The notes beneath the pieces were generated by a model. That model saw only the letters and a list, made by a program, of their open reading frames with translations, was not told the origin of the DNA and made no database searches. The translations under genes and the position numbers were made by a program. This document shows positions 8,815 to 17,519 of a stretch of 64,000 bases of DNA, in pieces (the stretch's first letter is position 1; each line of letters starts with the position of its first letter). The stretch is taken from the NCBI RefSeq assembly GCF_029639405.1, contig NZ_CP121274.1, positions 124,001 to 188,000 on the forward strand. The letters run 5' to 3'. Source of the DNA: Microbacterium proteolyticum (GTDB lineage: Bacteria > Actinomycetota > Actinomycetes > Actinomycetales > Microbacteriaceae).

Positions 8815-9494
8815 TCGCGACACCGGAGGGGCTCCGGGGCGTTCCCGACCGTCCCCCGGGCGCGACGGTCGCCGCCCTCGCCGATCGCGTCGAGCGGGCG
8901 GCATCCGGATCCCCCCGCTTCCTGCTCGGGATCGCAGGAAGCCCCGGCAGCGGCAAGACGACGCTCGCCACGGCGCTCGTCGCCGAACTGAACGCCCGGA
9001 ACCCCGGTACGGCAGCGGCATTGCCGATGGACGGCTTTCACCTCGCCAATGCCACCCTCGACCGGCTCGGCCGCCACGACCGCAAAGGTGCGATCGACAC
9101 GTTCGACGGCTGGGGCTTCCTCGCGCTTCTGCACCGGGTGCGCACCGAGACCGACCACACGGTGTTCGCGCCGAGCTTCCGCCGCGAGGCCGACGAGGGC
9201 GTCGCGGGCGAGATCGCTATCGAGCCGGACGCGCGCGTGGTCGTCGTGGAGGGCAACTACCTGCTCTTCGACGACGGTCCGTGGGCGCGCGTGCGCGACG
9301 CCCTCGACGAGGCATGGTTCTGCTCCGCGCCGAGCACTGTTCGCGAGGCGCGCCTCGTCGAGCGGCACACACGGCACGGCCGCACCATCGACGCTGCGAC
9401 GGCGTGGGCCCGGGACGTCGACGGCGTCAACGCCGCACTGATCGAAGCGACGCGCGGACGGGCGGATCTCGTCGTGTCGGGCGAGATCGTCTAG
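8811..9494 (+). CDS. Nucleoside/nucleotide kinase family protein (P-loop, uridine kinase-like)
   Basis: 227 residues from GTG 8811, overlapping the lipoprotein stop. Walker A is GSPGSGKTT (43-51); PMDGFHLAN and the later VVVEGNYLLFDDGPW are the substrate-site and Walker B blocks of the YggC/uridine kinase/pantothenate kinase-like group. Members phosphorylate sugars, nucleosides or pantothenate-like compounds; the substrate cannot be told here. Cytoplasmic. The final codons overlap the convergent gene at 9491 by four bases. Confidence 0.85.
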   Translation: MIATPEGLRGVPDRPPGATVAALADRVERAASGSPRFLLGIAGSPGSGKTTLATALVAELNARNPGTAAALPMDGFHLANATLDRLGRHDRKGAIDTFDGWGFLALLHRVRTETDHTVFAPSFRREADEGVAGEIAIEPDARVVVVEGNYLLFDDGPWARVRDALDEAWFCSAPSTVREARLVERHTRHGRTIDAATAWARDVDGVNAALIEATRGRADLVVSGEIV

Positions 9495-10180
9495 GCGACG
9501 GCGAGCGTCGACACCGCGAGGTCGAGGAACGGCAGGACGTCGCGGTCGAGGACGACCGTGCAGACGACCCGCTCGGCGACCTCGAAGCCCACGGCGTAGA
9601 CGAACGGATCGGTATCGATGTGCAGCGCCGACCGCCGCTCCCCGTCGACCACCAGCGACGCGGGCGCCACGGCCGAGTGTGCGACCTCGCCGGCGAAGTT
9701 CACGCCGATCTGAGTCGGCAGCCCGAGCTGCTCCCGGAACGAGTTCCGCAGCACATGGTTCGCGTGATGGACCAGCTGGCTCGACACCGTGGCATCCTGA
9801 CGCTCCGAGCCGTAGCGGGTGGTGCGCACCGCCTCCTGCAGCATCGGGTAGCGGAACAGCCGCGCCGTTTCGATGATCCACGCGGGGCGTGGCCACGGCG
9901 GCTCCTCCTCGATCGACCGTCGCGTGCGCTCATCGAGTTCGCGCTCGTTGCGCGGGTCTGCGTGATTCTCCGGATGCCGCCAGAAGGTATAGCTGAACGT
10001 CACCGCCCATTCCTCCTGCACGGACCCGAGTCCTCCCTCGACGAAACCGGCGATCGGTAGCCGGGAGAGCGCGGGCTGCGGCGTCAGCTCCATGACCGGG
10101 AACGGCACAGCGCGCACCCGCGCGTCCGCGGCGAGCCGCGGGTCGGGCGCATCCTCTGGGATCACGCCGACGAACTCCAT
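9491..10180 (-). CDS. Hypothetical protein, 229 residues
   Basis: Starts at ATG 10180 (MEFVGVIPEDAPDPRLAADA). It is soluble, with no signal peptide or membrane helix, and has four Trp in its first 90 residues and the phrase VTFSYTFWRHPENHAD. I do not recognise the family. The base composition and codon use match its neighbours and the frame is intact, which supports a real gene. It is convergent with the kinase gene and divergent from the GntR operon, so it may share the promoter region around 10200-10260. Confidence 0.6.
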   Translation of the reverse strand: MEFVGVIPEDAPDPRLAADARVRAVPFPVMELTPQPALSRLPIAGFVEGGLGSVQEEWAVTFSYTFWRHPENHADPRNERELDERTRRSIEEEPPWPRPAWIIETARLFRYPMLQEAVRTTRYGSERQDATVSSQLVHHANHVLRNSFREQLGLPTQIGVNFAGEVAHSAVAPASLVVDGERRSALHIDTDPFVYAVGFEVAERVVCTVVLDRDVLPFLDLAVSTLAVA

Positions 10181-10209
10181 GTGCCCAGTGTGCGGCCTCC
10201 CGCCCGGTA

Positions 10210-10257
10210 TTGACATCCCGCACGCCACCTCCTAGGTTCATTACTCAAGTAACTAAC
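10210..10257 (+). promoter_or_regulatory. Promoter and GntR/YtrA-type operator of the ABC exporter operon
   Basis: TTGACA (10210-10215), a 17-bp spacer and TAGGTT (10233-10238) form a good sigma-70-type promoter. Directly after it, TTACTCAAGTAA (10241-10252) is an inverted repeat (TTACT, CA, AGTAA) extended by GTT and AAC at the outer ends (10236-10257). The dyad covers the expected transcription start, the usual place for repression by a YtrA-subfamily GntR regulator, which is the next gene. Confidence 0.7.
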
Positions 10258-10269
10258 CCAAGGAGTCCG

Positions 10270-10632
10270 ATGCTCGACGACGGAAAGCCGATCTTCATCC
10301 AGATCGCGGAGTCCATCGCCGACGGCGTGCTCGCCGGCAGCTACCCGGAAGGCACACAGGTCCCGTCGACGAACGAGCTCGCCGCCTTCCACCGCATCAA
10401 CCCCGCGACGGTCGGCAAGGGACTCGGGCTCCTCGTCGACCGCGGCATCCTGCACAAGAGGCGCGGACTCGGCATGTTCGTCAGCGAGGGCGCCCGCCAG
10501 CGCCTCCGAGACGAACGCACCACGGCCTTCCGCGCCGGTTTCGTCGCGCCGCTGCTCGTCGAGGCGCGTTCGCTCGGCCTCGACCTCACCGACATCCATC
10601 GCATCATCGATCAGGAAGGGGCATCCTCATGA
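10270..10632 (+). CDS. GntR-family transcriptional regulator, YtrA subfamily
   Basis: 120 residues from ATG 10270, with AAGGAG eight bases upstream. The N-terminal winged helix (residues 5-75: PIFIQIAESIADGVLAGSY, QVPSTNELAAFHRINPATVG) is a GntR DNA-binding domain. The C-terminal tail is only about 40 residues, too short for a ligand domain, which is the mark of the YtrA subfamily. These repress adjacent ABC exporters and themselves. Its stop overlaps the ATPase start (ATGA at 10629), making a three-gene operon with the exporter. Confidence 0.92.
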   Translation: MLDDGKPIFIQIAESIADGVLAGSYPEGTQVPSTNELAAFHRINPATVGKGLGLLVDRGILHKRRGLGMFVSEGARQRLRDERTTAFRAGFVAPLLVEARSLGLDLTDIHRIIDQEGASS

Positions 10633-11525
10633 CGCAGCCCGCCGTCCGCCTGTCGGGGGTGTCGCGGCGCTTCCGGCGCACGCGGGCCCTCGACGACCTC
10701 ACCCTCGACATCCCCGCCGGCGCCATCACCGGACTCCTCGGTCGTAACGGCGCCGGGAAGACGACGCTCATGTCGATCATCGCCGGACACGACCGCCCGT
10801 CGACGGGATCCGTGGAGGTCTTCGGCATCGACCCGTTCGAAGACGCCCCGACGATGTCCTCCATCAGCTTCGTCCGCGACAACCAGCGCTACCCCGACGA
10901 ATTCACACTGCGGCAGGTTCTCGAAGTGGCTCCCCTGTTCCACGCGGGCTGGAGCGCCGACATCGCCGAGCACCTCGTCCACGGCTTCCGCCTCCCTCGC
11001 AAGACGGCGATCAAGAAGCTCTCCCGGGGCCAGGCCTCCTCGCTCGGGATCGTCCTGGGGCTCGCCTCGCGCGCTCCGCTGACCATCTTCGACGAGCCCT
11101 ACCTCGGACTGGATGCCACGGCCCGCCGGTTCTTCTACGACACCCTCATGCAGGACTATCTGGACCACCCGCGCACGATCCTCGTCTCCACGCACCTCAT
11201 CGACGAGATGGAACCGCTGCTCGAGCACGTCGTGATCGTCGACGAAGGACGCCTGGTCCGGACCGCCGCCGCCGACGACCTCCGCGGAAGCGCCGTCACC
11301 GCCAGCGGCCTGACCAGCGCCGTGGAGGCGCTGACTCCGGGGCACCGCGTCCTCCAGCGACGGACGATCGGTGGTCTCACCTCCGTCGTCCTCGAGACGC
11401 CCGCCGACGAGGAGCTCCGAGCCGAAGCCGGTCGTTCGGGCGTGCAGCTCACGCCCGCCACCCTGCAAGACCTCGTCGCCGCCTACGGCGTCGAGTCCGA
11501 GTCGCTGGAAGGAACGCGCGCATGA
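10629..11525 (+). CDS. ABC transporter ATP-binding protein
   Basis: 298 residues. Walker A GRNGAGKTT (38-46), signature LSRGQ (in KKLSRGQASS), Walker B LTIFDEPYLGLD and H-loop STHLIDE are all present. The last 70 residues form the variable C-terminal extension seen in exporter ATPases of the YtrB/CcmA type. It powers the permease encoded next; substrates of such GntR-controlled pairs are often peptides or antibiotics, but this is inference. Both flanking junctions are 4-nt ATGA overlaps. Confidence 0.9.
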   Translation: MTQPAVRLSGVSRRFRRTRALDDLTLDIPAGAITGLLGRNGAGKTTLMSIIAGHDRPSTGSVEVFGIDPFEDAPTMSSISFVRDNQRYPDEFTLRQVLEVAPLFHAGWSADIAEHLVHGFRLPRKTAIKKLSRGQASSLGIVLGLASRAPLTIFDEPYLGLDATARRFFYDTLMQDYLDHPRTILVSTHLIDEMEPLLEHVVIVDEGRLVRTAAADDLRGSAVTASGLTSAVEALTPGHRVLQRRTIGGLTSVVLETPADEELRAEAGRSGVQLTPATLQDLVAAYGVESESLEGTRA

Positions 11526-12250
11526 CCACCCTCACCGCCGACGCTCGGCGCGGCGCCACTCCGCTCGACGTGGTGCGCCTGCACTTCTCGCAACGCGGCC
11601 TGCTCCTGCGCACTCCGCCCCTGATCATGCTCGTCGTCTTCGTGTTGACCATCATCTTCGCGGTCATCTTCGTGCGGATGGGCTCCGTGCCCGGGAGCAG
11701 CGAGTGGATTCAGAACAGCAGGAGCAACGCCGCCGTCTTCTGGGCCCTCCCGGGGTTCTTCGGCTGGCTCGGCGTACAGACGGTCTCGTTGACCTTCCCT
11801 CTCGCGTTGTCTCTGGGAACGACCCGCCGGACGTTCGTGGTCGGCACGGTCCTGAGCCGCGTCGCGATCGCCCTGTACGTCACGGCGATGCTGCTCGTCT
11901 TGCTCGGCATCGAGCTGGCGACGGGGCACTGGTTCTTCCACATCTACATGACCGACGTCTGGCTCCTCGGTGCCGGAAATCCGTTCCAGCTCGCCGCGAC
12001 ATCGTTCCTCGCGACGCTGGCGGTCCTTTCGGTCGGCGGTTTGTTCTCCGCCGCCTGGGTGCGGTTCGGGGCGCTCGGGCCGATAGCCCTCGCCGCGGTG
12101 CTGGTGCTGATTCTGGGCTTCACCGCGATCCTGGTCATCCCGTTCGCGGCCGACGCCCAGCCCTGGTGGGCCGCACTGGCCGCGGGGATCGCCATCGCCG
12201 CCGCAGTCCTCGGGCAGTACGCGCCTCTGCGCCGCGCGTCGGTGCGCTGA
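11522..12250 (+). CDS. ABC transporter permease, exporter type
   Basis: 242 residues with about six membrane helices (for example LIMLVVFVLTIIFAVIFV and FGALGPIALAAVLVLILG). It has no signal peptide and no EAA loop, consistent with an ABC-2-like exporter permease. Its start overlaps the ATPase stop by ATGA. It closes the GntR operon; the next gene starts 55 bases further on without an obvious terminator. Confidence 0.85.
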   Translation: MTTLTADARRGATPLDVVRLHFSQRGLLLRTPPLIMLVVFVLTIIFAVIFVRMGSVPGSSEWIQNSRSNAAVFWALPGFFGWLGVQTVSLTFPLALSLGTTRRTFVVGTVLSRVAIALYVTAMLLVLLGIELATGHWFFHIYMTDVWLLGAGNPFQLAATSFLATLAVLSVGGLFSAAWVRFGALGPIALAAVLVLILGFTAILVIPFAADAQPWWAALAAGIAIAAAVLGQYAPLRRASVR

Positions 12251-12305
12251 CCGTGGCCGCATCGCTGTGGGGCTCACGTCCGGGCCCCGGTCGGAAGGCG
12301 GATCC

Positions 12306-13194
12306 GTGTCGTTGCAGCTGACGCCCCTCGCCGCCGCGGGAGCGGACCGCGACGAGCTCGTCTCGTTCCTCACCCGCAACGTCTTCCCGTTCCATGTACG
12401 TCCCCGGACCACCGCGGGACAGGCGGGTGCGGCGATCGACGCCGGGCGATGGGGCGCCGACGAGATCGAGACGTTCTGGATCGAGAACGACGAACGCGGC
12501 CGGGTCGGGTCGTCCGCCTGGACGACCTCGCCGACGCGACGGCGATGGTCGATCTGCGACTGGGCGAGCAGCACCGGGGGTTCGGTCTCGGGGCCGCCGC
12601 CCTCACCGCCGCGACGGAGCGCGTCTTCCGGGAGCACCCCGGCGTCATCCGCTTCGAGGGTCAGACGCGCGAGGACAACATCGCCATGCGCCGGACCTTC
12701 GAGCGGTGCGGGTGGGTTCACGAGGCGCACTATCGGGGCGGCTGCCGGTCGCCGACGGCGAGCCCGTGGCATCCGTCGCCTACAGCGTGCTGCGCCGCGA
12801 CTGGGCGAACGGCACGACGACACCCGTGCCGTCGTCGTCGCCCGACGATCGGGCACGGGTCATCGCCGCGGCGTGGGCCGCCGAGGAGCAGTTGCTCACG
12901 CCCGGCGTCCGCGGCGACTCGGCCGCCCTACGCCGGCTGCTCGCGGAGGACTTCGTCGAGATCGGCCAGTCCGGACGCCGCTGGACGCGGGACGACATCA
13001 TCGCCGCGCTGGTCTCCGACCCCGGCCGTGGCGGCGGTGAGCTGAGCGAGCGCGAGGCGCGACGGCTCGCGCCGGCACTGGTGCTGCTGCATTACCTGCT
13101 GCGCCTCGACGGACGGAACAGCCGCCGCACGTCGATCTGGCGCTCGGAGCCCGAACCGCGATGCGTGTTCCACCAGGGCACGCCGGTTCCGTAG
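12306..13194 (+). pseudogene. Frameshifted GNAT acetyltransferase fused to a DUF4440/SnoaL-like domain
   Basis: The frame opened by GTG 12306 encodes a GNAT N-terminus (LTPLAAAGADRDELVSFLTR, IETFWIENDERGRVG). Near 12508-12511 the sense shifts to the next frame, which carries the acetyl-CoA part (DLRLGEQHRGFGLGAAALTA, EDNIAMRRTFERCGW). Near 12742-12745 it shifts again to a frame encoding VADGEPVASVAYSVLRRDW and then a DUF4440-like domain (ARVIAAAWAAEEQLL, ending VFHQGTPVP) with stop TAG at 13194. Each break is explained by one missing base. Either the gene is dead or these are two sequencing errors in one GNAT-DUF4440 fusion. Confidence 0.75.
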
Positions 13195-13287
13195 CCCTCA
13201 CCGGGGCGGTGGCACCGGCATCGTGCCGGCGGGTGCGCCTGTGGACAGCCGCCGCGCGATGTCGGAGGTCCGTGGCAGCATGTGTGC

Positions 13288-14589
13288 ATGCCTGATCGAC
13301 CGCCCGTCTTCGACGATCGGGAGGATGCCGTCCTCACCGACGCCGTCGCCGCGCTCGTCGAGAGCGAGCGGGCGCTGGCCGAGCTCGAGGCGGCCCGGGT
13401 CGTGCAGTTCGCCGCCGCGATTCGCGTCGCGCTCGAGCGGTCGAGAAACCGCCCGCGCGCGGTGCAGGAACGCGAGATGGCGCTGCGGTCCATCGCGGCC
13501 GAGATCGGCGTGGCGCTCCGGTGGAACGACCGGACCGTCCAACGCCGCCTCGGCGAGGCTCTCCAACTGGTCGACGACTTCCCCGCGACGCTGCGGGCTC
13601 TCGCCGAGGCGCGGATCAGCGCACGCCACGTCGCCGTCATCCGCGACCTCGGAGTCGAGCTCGAAGACCGGGCGGCCCGGGCGTCGTTCGAGTCCCGCGT
13701 GGTCGAGCGCGCTGCGACCGACACCGTCGCCGGCACGCGGGCCTTCGCGCGTGCGGTCCTCGAAGAACTCCACCCGCTCTCGATCAGCGAGCGGTTCGCG
13801 CACGCCGAGCAGCAGCGCCGCGTCTGGATCGACGACGACGTCGACGGCATGGCGCGGCTCGGCGTGCTCGACGGCGCGGCGAAGATCCGCGCGATGTACG
13901 ACCGCCTCACGCGGCAAGCGCGGGCGATCCGCGCTCTTCCGCGGCCCGAGAGCATGGACGACCCGGATGCCGTGGAGGACCGCCGCGCGATCGACCAGGT
14001 CCGCGCCGACCTCCTGTGCGACCTCGTGCTCACGGGGCAGCCCGCGATCGACGCCACGACCGACACGCTCCCGGGCGGCCTGGGCGCGATCCGTGCGCAC
14101 GTCTCGGTCGTCGTCCCCGCCCTCACCGCCGCGGGGGCGAGCGACCGCGGCGCCTCGATCGACGGGCAGAGCCCCATCGACGCCGATACCGCGCGCCGGC
14201 TCCTCGCGGGGGCACCGGCGTGGGAGCGCGTCGTCACCCACCCCGTGACGGGCGCGGTGCTCGCGGTCGACCGCTACCGCCCCTCCCCCGCGATCCAGCG
14301 GTTCGTCCGAGCCCGCGACGTGCACTGTCGATTCCCGGGATGCCGTCAGCCGCCGCGGCGGTGCGACCTCGACCACAACCACGATCACGCGCGCGGCGGC
14401 CCGACCGCCGCCGACAACCTCTCGTGCCTGTGCACCCGGCATCACACGCTGAAGACCGAGACGCCCTGGACCGCCCGGCAGCGACCCGACGGCAGCATCC
14501 AATGGACGAGTCCGCTGGGGCGCAGCGTCACCGACCGCCCCGAGCGCTCCGTCGCCTTCGCGCCCGAACCGGATCCGCCGCCGTTCTGA
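13288..14589 (+). CDS. DUF222 domain protein with C-terminal HNH endonuclease motif
   Basis: 433 residues from ATG 13288 (a GTG at 13282 is an alternative, with GGAGG about 12 bases upstream). Residues 1-300 form the helical, Ala/Arg/Glu-rich DUF222 region. The C-terminal HNH nuclease motif reads CRFPGCRQPPRRCDLDHNHD, then NLSCLCTRHHTLKTE, with Zn-type Cys pairs and the DH and HH metal and catalytic positions intact. The family (also called 13E12-repeat proteins in mycobacteria) is multi-copy in Microbacteriaceae and may be mobile or DNA-processing; the role is unproven. It stands alone. Confidence 0.9.
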   Translation: MPDRPPVFDDREDAVLTDAVAALVESERALAELEAARVVQFAAAIRVALERSRNRPRAVQEREMALRSIAAEIGVALRWNDRTVQRRLGEALQLVDDFPATLRALAEARISARHVAVIRDLGVELEDRAARASFESRVVERAATDTVAGTRAFARAVLEELHPLSISERFAHAEQQRRVWIDDDVDGMARLGVLDGAAKIRAMYDRLTRQARAIRALPRPESMDDPDAVEDRRAIDQVRADLLCDLVLTGQPAIDATTDTLPGGLGAIRAHVSVVVPALTAAGASDRGASIDGQSPIDADTARRLLAGAPAWERVVTHPVTGAVLAVDRYRPSPAIQRFVRARDVHCRFPGCRQPPRRCDLDHNHDHARGGPTAADNLSCLCTRHHTLKTETPWTARQRPDGSIQWTSPLGRSVTDRPERSVAFAPEPDPPPF

Positions 14590-14604
14590 CGAACGGCCCC
14601 GGGC

Positions 14605-15171
14605 TCAGCGCCCGTTGCGGTCGGCTGCCGAACGCGGCGGAGCCGACGCGACGTCGAGCGTGTCGAGGCCGCGCAGCGACGTCCAGATCAGCTCCTCGCC
14701 CTTCGCCGCGTGCTGCGACGCGCGGACGGCGCGCTCATCGGCCCACGAGTTCAACACGTGGCCGCTGTGACCGCGCACGTGCTCGAGCACCACATCGGGC
14801 AGACCCGCCGCCCGGCGGGCGTCGCGGGCGGCGATGAGCGCCTCGAGGATGCCGCGATTGGCGACGGGCTTCTTCGCCGAGGTGACCCAGCCGCGACGAC
14901 GGTGGCCGTCCATCCACGACGAGTACGTGTCGATGGCGTACTTCGAGTCGGCCTGCACCACGAGGTCGCGGACGTTGGCGTGATCCGTGATCGCGTGCAG
15001 CAGACCGAGGAGCTCGCCGATGTTGTTCGTGCCCTCGGGGATCGATCCGGCGGCCCAGTGGCCGTCCTCGCCGACCCAGGCCCACCCGGCCGGTCCGGGG
15101 TTCCCCTTGCACGCGCCGTCGGTGGCGACGACGTAGCGGTCGGAGGACGCGGGCGCGGAGGAACTACTCAT
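14605..15171 (-). CDS. Ribonuclease H family protein
   Basis: 188 residues. RNase HI removes RNA from RNA-DNA hybrids. The catalytic acids are in place: D18 (VATDGACKGNPG), E53 (NNIGELLGL), D75 (VVQADSKYAI) and D145 (NSWADERA), plus the basic loop His H135 (HVRGHSGH). The last 35 residues (after WADERAVRASQHAAKG) are an extra tail. The ATG at 15171 was chosen because the homologous core starts within 15 residues of it. It lies 46 bases downstream of gnd on the same strand and may share its transcript. Confidence 0.9.
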   Translation of the reverse strand: MSSSSAPASSDRYVVATDGACKGNPGPAGWAWVGEDGHWAAGSIPEGTNNIGELLGLLHAITDHANVRDLVVQADSKYAIDTYSSWMDGHRRRGWVTSAKKPVANRGILEALIAARDARRAAGLPDVVLEHVRGHSGHVLNSWADERAVRASQHAAKGEELIWTSLRGLDTLDVASAPPRSAADRNGR

Positions 15172-15217
15172 CCCTCTAGTCTCCCCGACCGCGTCCGCGT
15201 CCCCGGACCGAGCACCC

Positions 15218-16279
15218 TCAGCTGCTGCTGCTGTCCGCCTTCTTGCCGCCGGCTTCGAGCACGTCGCCCGCCGGCAGCTCCTGGTGACCGCCGAACTGCA
15301 GGCGCATCGCGGAGAGCACCTGGTTGGCGAAGTGGTCCTCGCCGCGAGAGGCGAAGCGCTCGAACAGCGACGAGGCGAGCACGGGCACCGGAACACCGGT
15401 GTCGACGGCCGCCTTCACCGTCCAGCGCCCCTCGCCTGAATCGGAGACCCGCCCGGCGAGGCCGTCGAGCGTCGGGTTCTGAGCGAGAGCCGCCGCCGTG
15501 AGGTCGAGCAGCCACGACGAGATCACCGACCCGCGCCGCCACAGCTCGGACACCTTCGCCGTGTCGATGTCGAACTGGTAGAACTCCGGCTCCTCCAGCG
15601 GGGCGACCTCGGCGGAGTGCTCGCCCTGCTTGAGCCCCGCGTCGGCGTTGTTGAGGACGTTCAGTCCCTCGGCGAGCGCGGCCATGATGCCGTACTCGAT
15701 GCCGTTGTGGACCATCTTCACGAAGTGCCCCGCCCCCGACGGACCGCAGTGGAGGTAGCCGCGCTCCTCGGGGGTGTAGTCACCCGTCCGGCCGGGTGTG
15801 CGCTCGATGTCGCCGGGCCCCGGCGCGATCGTGCGCAGGACGGGCTCGAGGTGGGCGACGGCCTCGTCGTGCCCGCCCACCATGAGGCAGTAGCCGCGCT
15901 CGAGACCGAACACGCCGCCGCTGGTCCCGATGTCGACGTAGTGGATGCCGGTGTCCTGCAGCTTCGCGGCCCGACGCACGTCGTCACGGTAGTTGGAGTT
16001 GCCGCCGTCGATGATGATGTCGCCGGCCTCGAGGACCTCAGCGACCTGGTCGACAACCGAGCCGGTGAGCCCGGCGGGGATCATCAGCCAGACGGCGCGC
16101 GGCTTCTGGAGCTTGGACGCGAGGTCCGCGATGCTCGACGCACCGGTGGCGCCCTCCGCGGCCAGGGCCGCCACGGCATCCTGGTTCACGTCGTAGACCA
16201 CGCAGTCGTGGCCGTCCTTCATGAGTCTGCGGACGATGTTGGCGCCCATCCGTCCGAGTCCGACCATGGCGAGTTGCAT
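15218..16279 (-). CDS. gnd: 6-phosphogluconate dehydrogenase, decarboxylating (short GntZ/YqeC type)
   Basis: 353 residues, the short form of the enzyme. It converts 6-phosphogluconate to ribulose 5-phosphate and CO2 with NAD(P)+, in the oxidative pentose phosphate pathway, in the cytoplasm. The Rossmann motif is VGLGRMGANIV (6-16), substrate loop GTSGGVFGLERGYC (118-131) and catalytic K188, H191 and N192 in GHFVKMVHNGIEYG. Short-form enzymes often prefer NAD+, but cofactor choice is not decided here. The tail is Gly/Lys/Ser-rich (GGKKADSSSS). Confidence 0.95.
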   Translation of the reverse strand: MQLAMVGLGRMGANIVRRLMKDGHDCVVYDVNQDAVAALAAEGATGASSIADLASKLQKPRAVWLMIPAGLTGSVVDQVAEVLEAGDIIIDGGNSNYRDDVRRAAKLQDTGIHYVDIGTSGGVFGLERGYCLMVGGHDEAVAHLEPVLRTIAPGPGDIERTPGRTGDYTPEERGYLHCGPSGAGHFVKMVHNGIEYGIMAALAEGLNVLNNADAGLKQGEHSAEVAPLEEPEFYQFDIDTAKVSELWRRGSVISSWLLDLTAAALAQNPTLDGLAGRVSDSGEGRWTVKAAVDTGVPVPVLASSLFERFASRGEDHFANQVLSAMRLQFGGHQELPAGDVLEAGGKKADSSSS

Positions 16280-16357
16280 CCGTACCCCATTCGTCTGAAT
16301 CCGCCGCGACGGGCGGCACTGACGAGTCTAGGAGCGCGCGCGACCGACGCGGCCGGG

Positions 16358-16861
16358 TCACCCCTGGAAGTCGTCGGGGTCGACGTCGTCGAGGAACTTC
16401 CGGAACTCCTCGACGCGGTCGTCGTCGCCGCGCGCGTCGAACTCGACCGCTCCCTCGGGCACCCCCGCCTCGGCGAGGACCGCCTCGGCCACCGCGATCG
16501 GCGCGTCCGTCCGCGCCGCCAGGGCGATGGCATCCGAGGGTCTGGCGTCGATCACGAGCGGCCCACGGGGCGTCTGCACGTGGATCTCGGCGTAGAACGT
16601 GCCCTCGAACAGCCGCGTCACCTCGACCCGATCGACGGATGCCGACAGCGCCCGCAGCATCACGACCATCAGGTCGTGCGAGAGAGGGCGCGGCGTCACC
16701 GCACCCTCGGTCGCGACGAGGATCGACATCGCCTCCTGCGGACCGATCCACACCGGGAGGACGATCCCCTCCTCGGCGGCCGTGCCGGGCAGCGGGGAGA
16801 GGAGGATGACGTGCTGCTGGGCGGAATCCAGGGCCACGCCGAGCACGCGAACCGGGACCAT
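16358..16861 (-). CDS. Bifunctional nuclease (BFN/DUF151) family protein
   Basis: 167 residues. The BFN core spans residues 1-130, with VLPVWIGPQEAMSI, the RPLSHDLM block and RPSDAIALAARTDAPI as conserved phrases. The family is named for a plant nuclease with RNase and DNase activity; bacterial members are largely uncharacterised. The C-terminal 35 residues are acidic (DDDRVEEFRKFLDDVDPDDF), resembling the UvrB/UvrC-type tail of some members. Cytoplasmic. Its neighbours (gnd, response regulator) give no functional hint. Confidence 0.9.
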   Translation of the reverse strand: MVPVRVLGVALDSAQQHVILLSPLPGTAAEEGIVLPVWIGPQEAMSILVATEGAVTPRPLSHDLMVVMLRALSASVDRVEVTRLFEGTFYAEIHVQTPRGPLVIDARPSDAIALAARTDAPIAVAEAVLAEAGVPEGAVEFDARGDDDRVEEFRKFLDDVDPDDFQG

Positions 16862-16898
16862 GACGCCATCGTACGGGGCGGTCGACGCGGCGGAAGGG

Positions 16899-17519
16899 TC
16901 AGCGCAGGACGCCGAGGGCCCGCGCGGCGGAGACCGCGGCGGTGCGCGAGGAGACGCCGAGCTTGGAGAACACGTGGGCGAGGTGCGACTTCACCGTCGC
17001 GTCGGTGATGTGCAGTCGTGCCGCGACGTCGGCGTTGGACGCACCCCGGGCGACCAGTCGGAGCACCTCGATCTCGCGGGCCGAGAGGCTCACCCGCGGT
17101 TCACGCAATCGCGCTAGGAGTCGTCCCGCGATCGCGGGGGCCAGGGCGCTCTGCCCGGCGGCCGCGGCACGGACACCGGCGAGCAGCTCGTGCGGCGGCG
17201 CGTCCTTGAGCAGGTACCCGCTCGCCCCGGCCTCGACGGCCCCGAGGATGTCGCCGTCGGTGTCGTAGTTGGTGAGCACGAGCACGTAGGGCGGAGCCGC
17301 CAGCGCGCGGACGCGTCGGGTGGCCTCGGCCCCCGCGGCCCGGTCGCCGAACTGCAGGTCCATGAGCACCAGCTCCGGCGAGAGCTCGGCGGCCAGGGCG
17401 ACGGCGGCGTCCGGGGTCGACGCCTCGCCGACGACCTCGATGTCGGCCTCGCCCTCGAGCAGCGCCCGCACTCCGGCGCGCACGACGGGGTGGTCGTCGG
17501 CGATCACGACCCGGATCAC
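16899..17519 (-). CDS. NarL/FixJ-family response regulator
   Basis: 206 residues from GTG 17519. The receiver domain has D8, D9 and phospho-acceptor D54 (VLMDLQ), with the conserved Lys in GYLLKDAP. The LuxR-type HTH lies in the last 60 residues (LSAREIEVLRLVARGASNAD, TVKSHLAHVFSKLGV). Its GTG overlaps the stop of the histidine kinase gene by GTGA, so the two form a two-component pair. The likely target is the divergent ABC exporter at 18824-20411. Confidence 0.95.
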   Translation of the reverse strand: MIRVVIADDHPVVRAGVRALLEGEADIEVVGEASTPDAAVALAAELSPELVLMDLQFGDRAAGAEATRRVRALAAPPYVLVLTNYDTDGDILGAVEAGASGYLLKDAPPHELLAGVRAAAAGQSALAPAIAGRLLARLREPRVSLSAREIEVLRLVARGASNADVAARLHITDATVKSHLAHVFSKLGVSSRTAAVSAARALGVLR

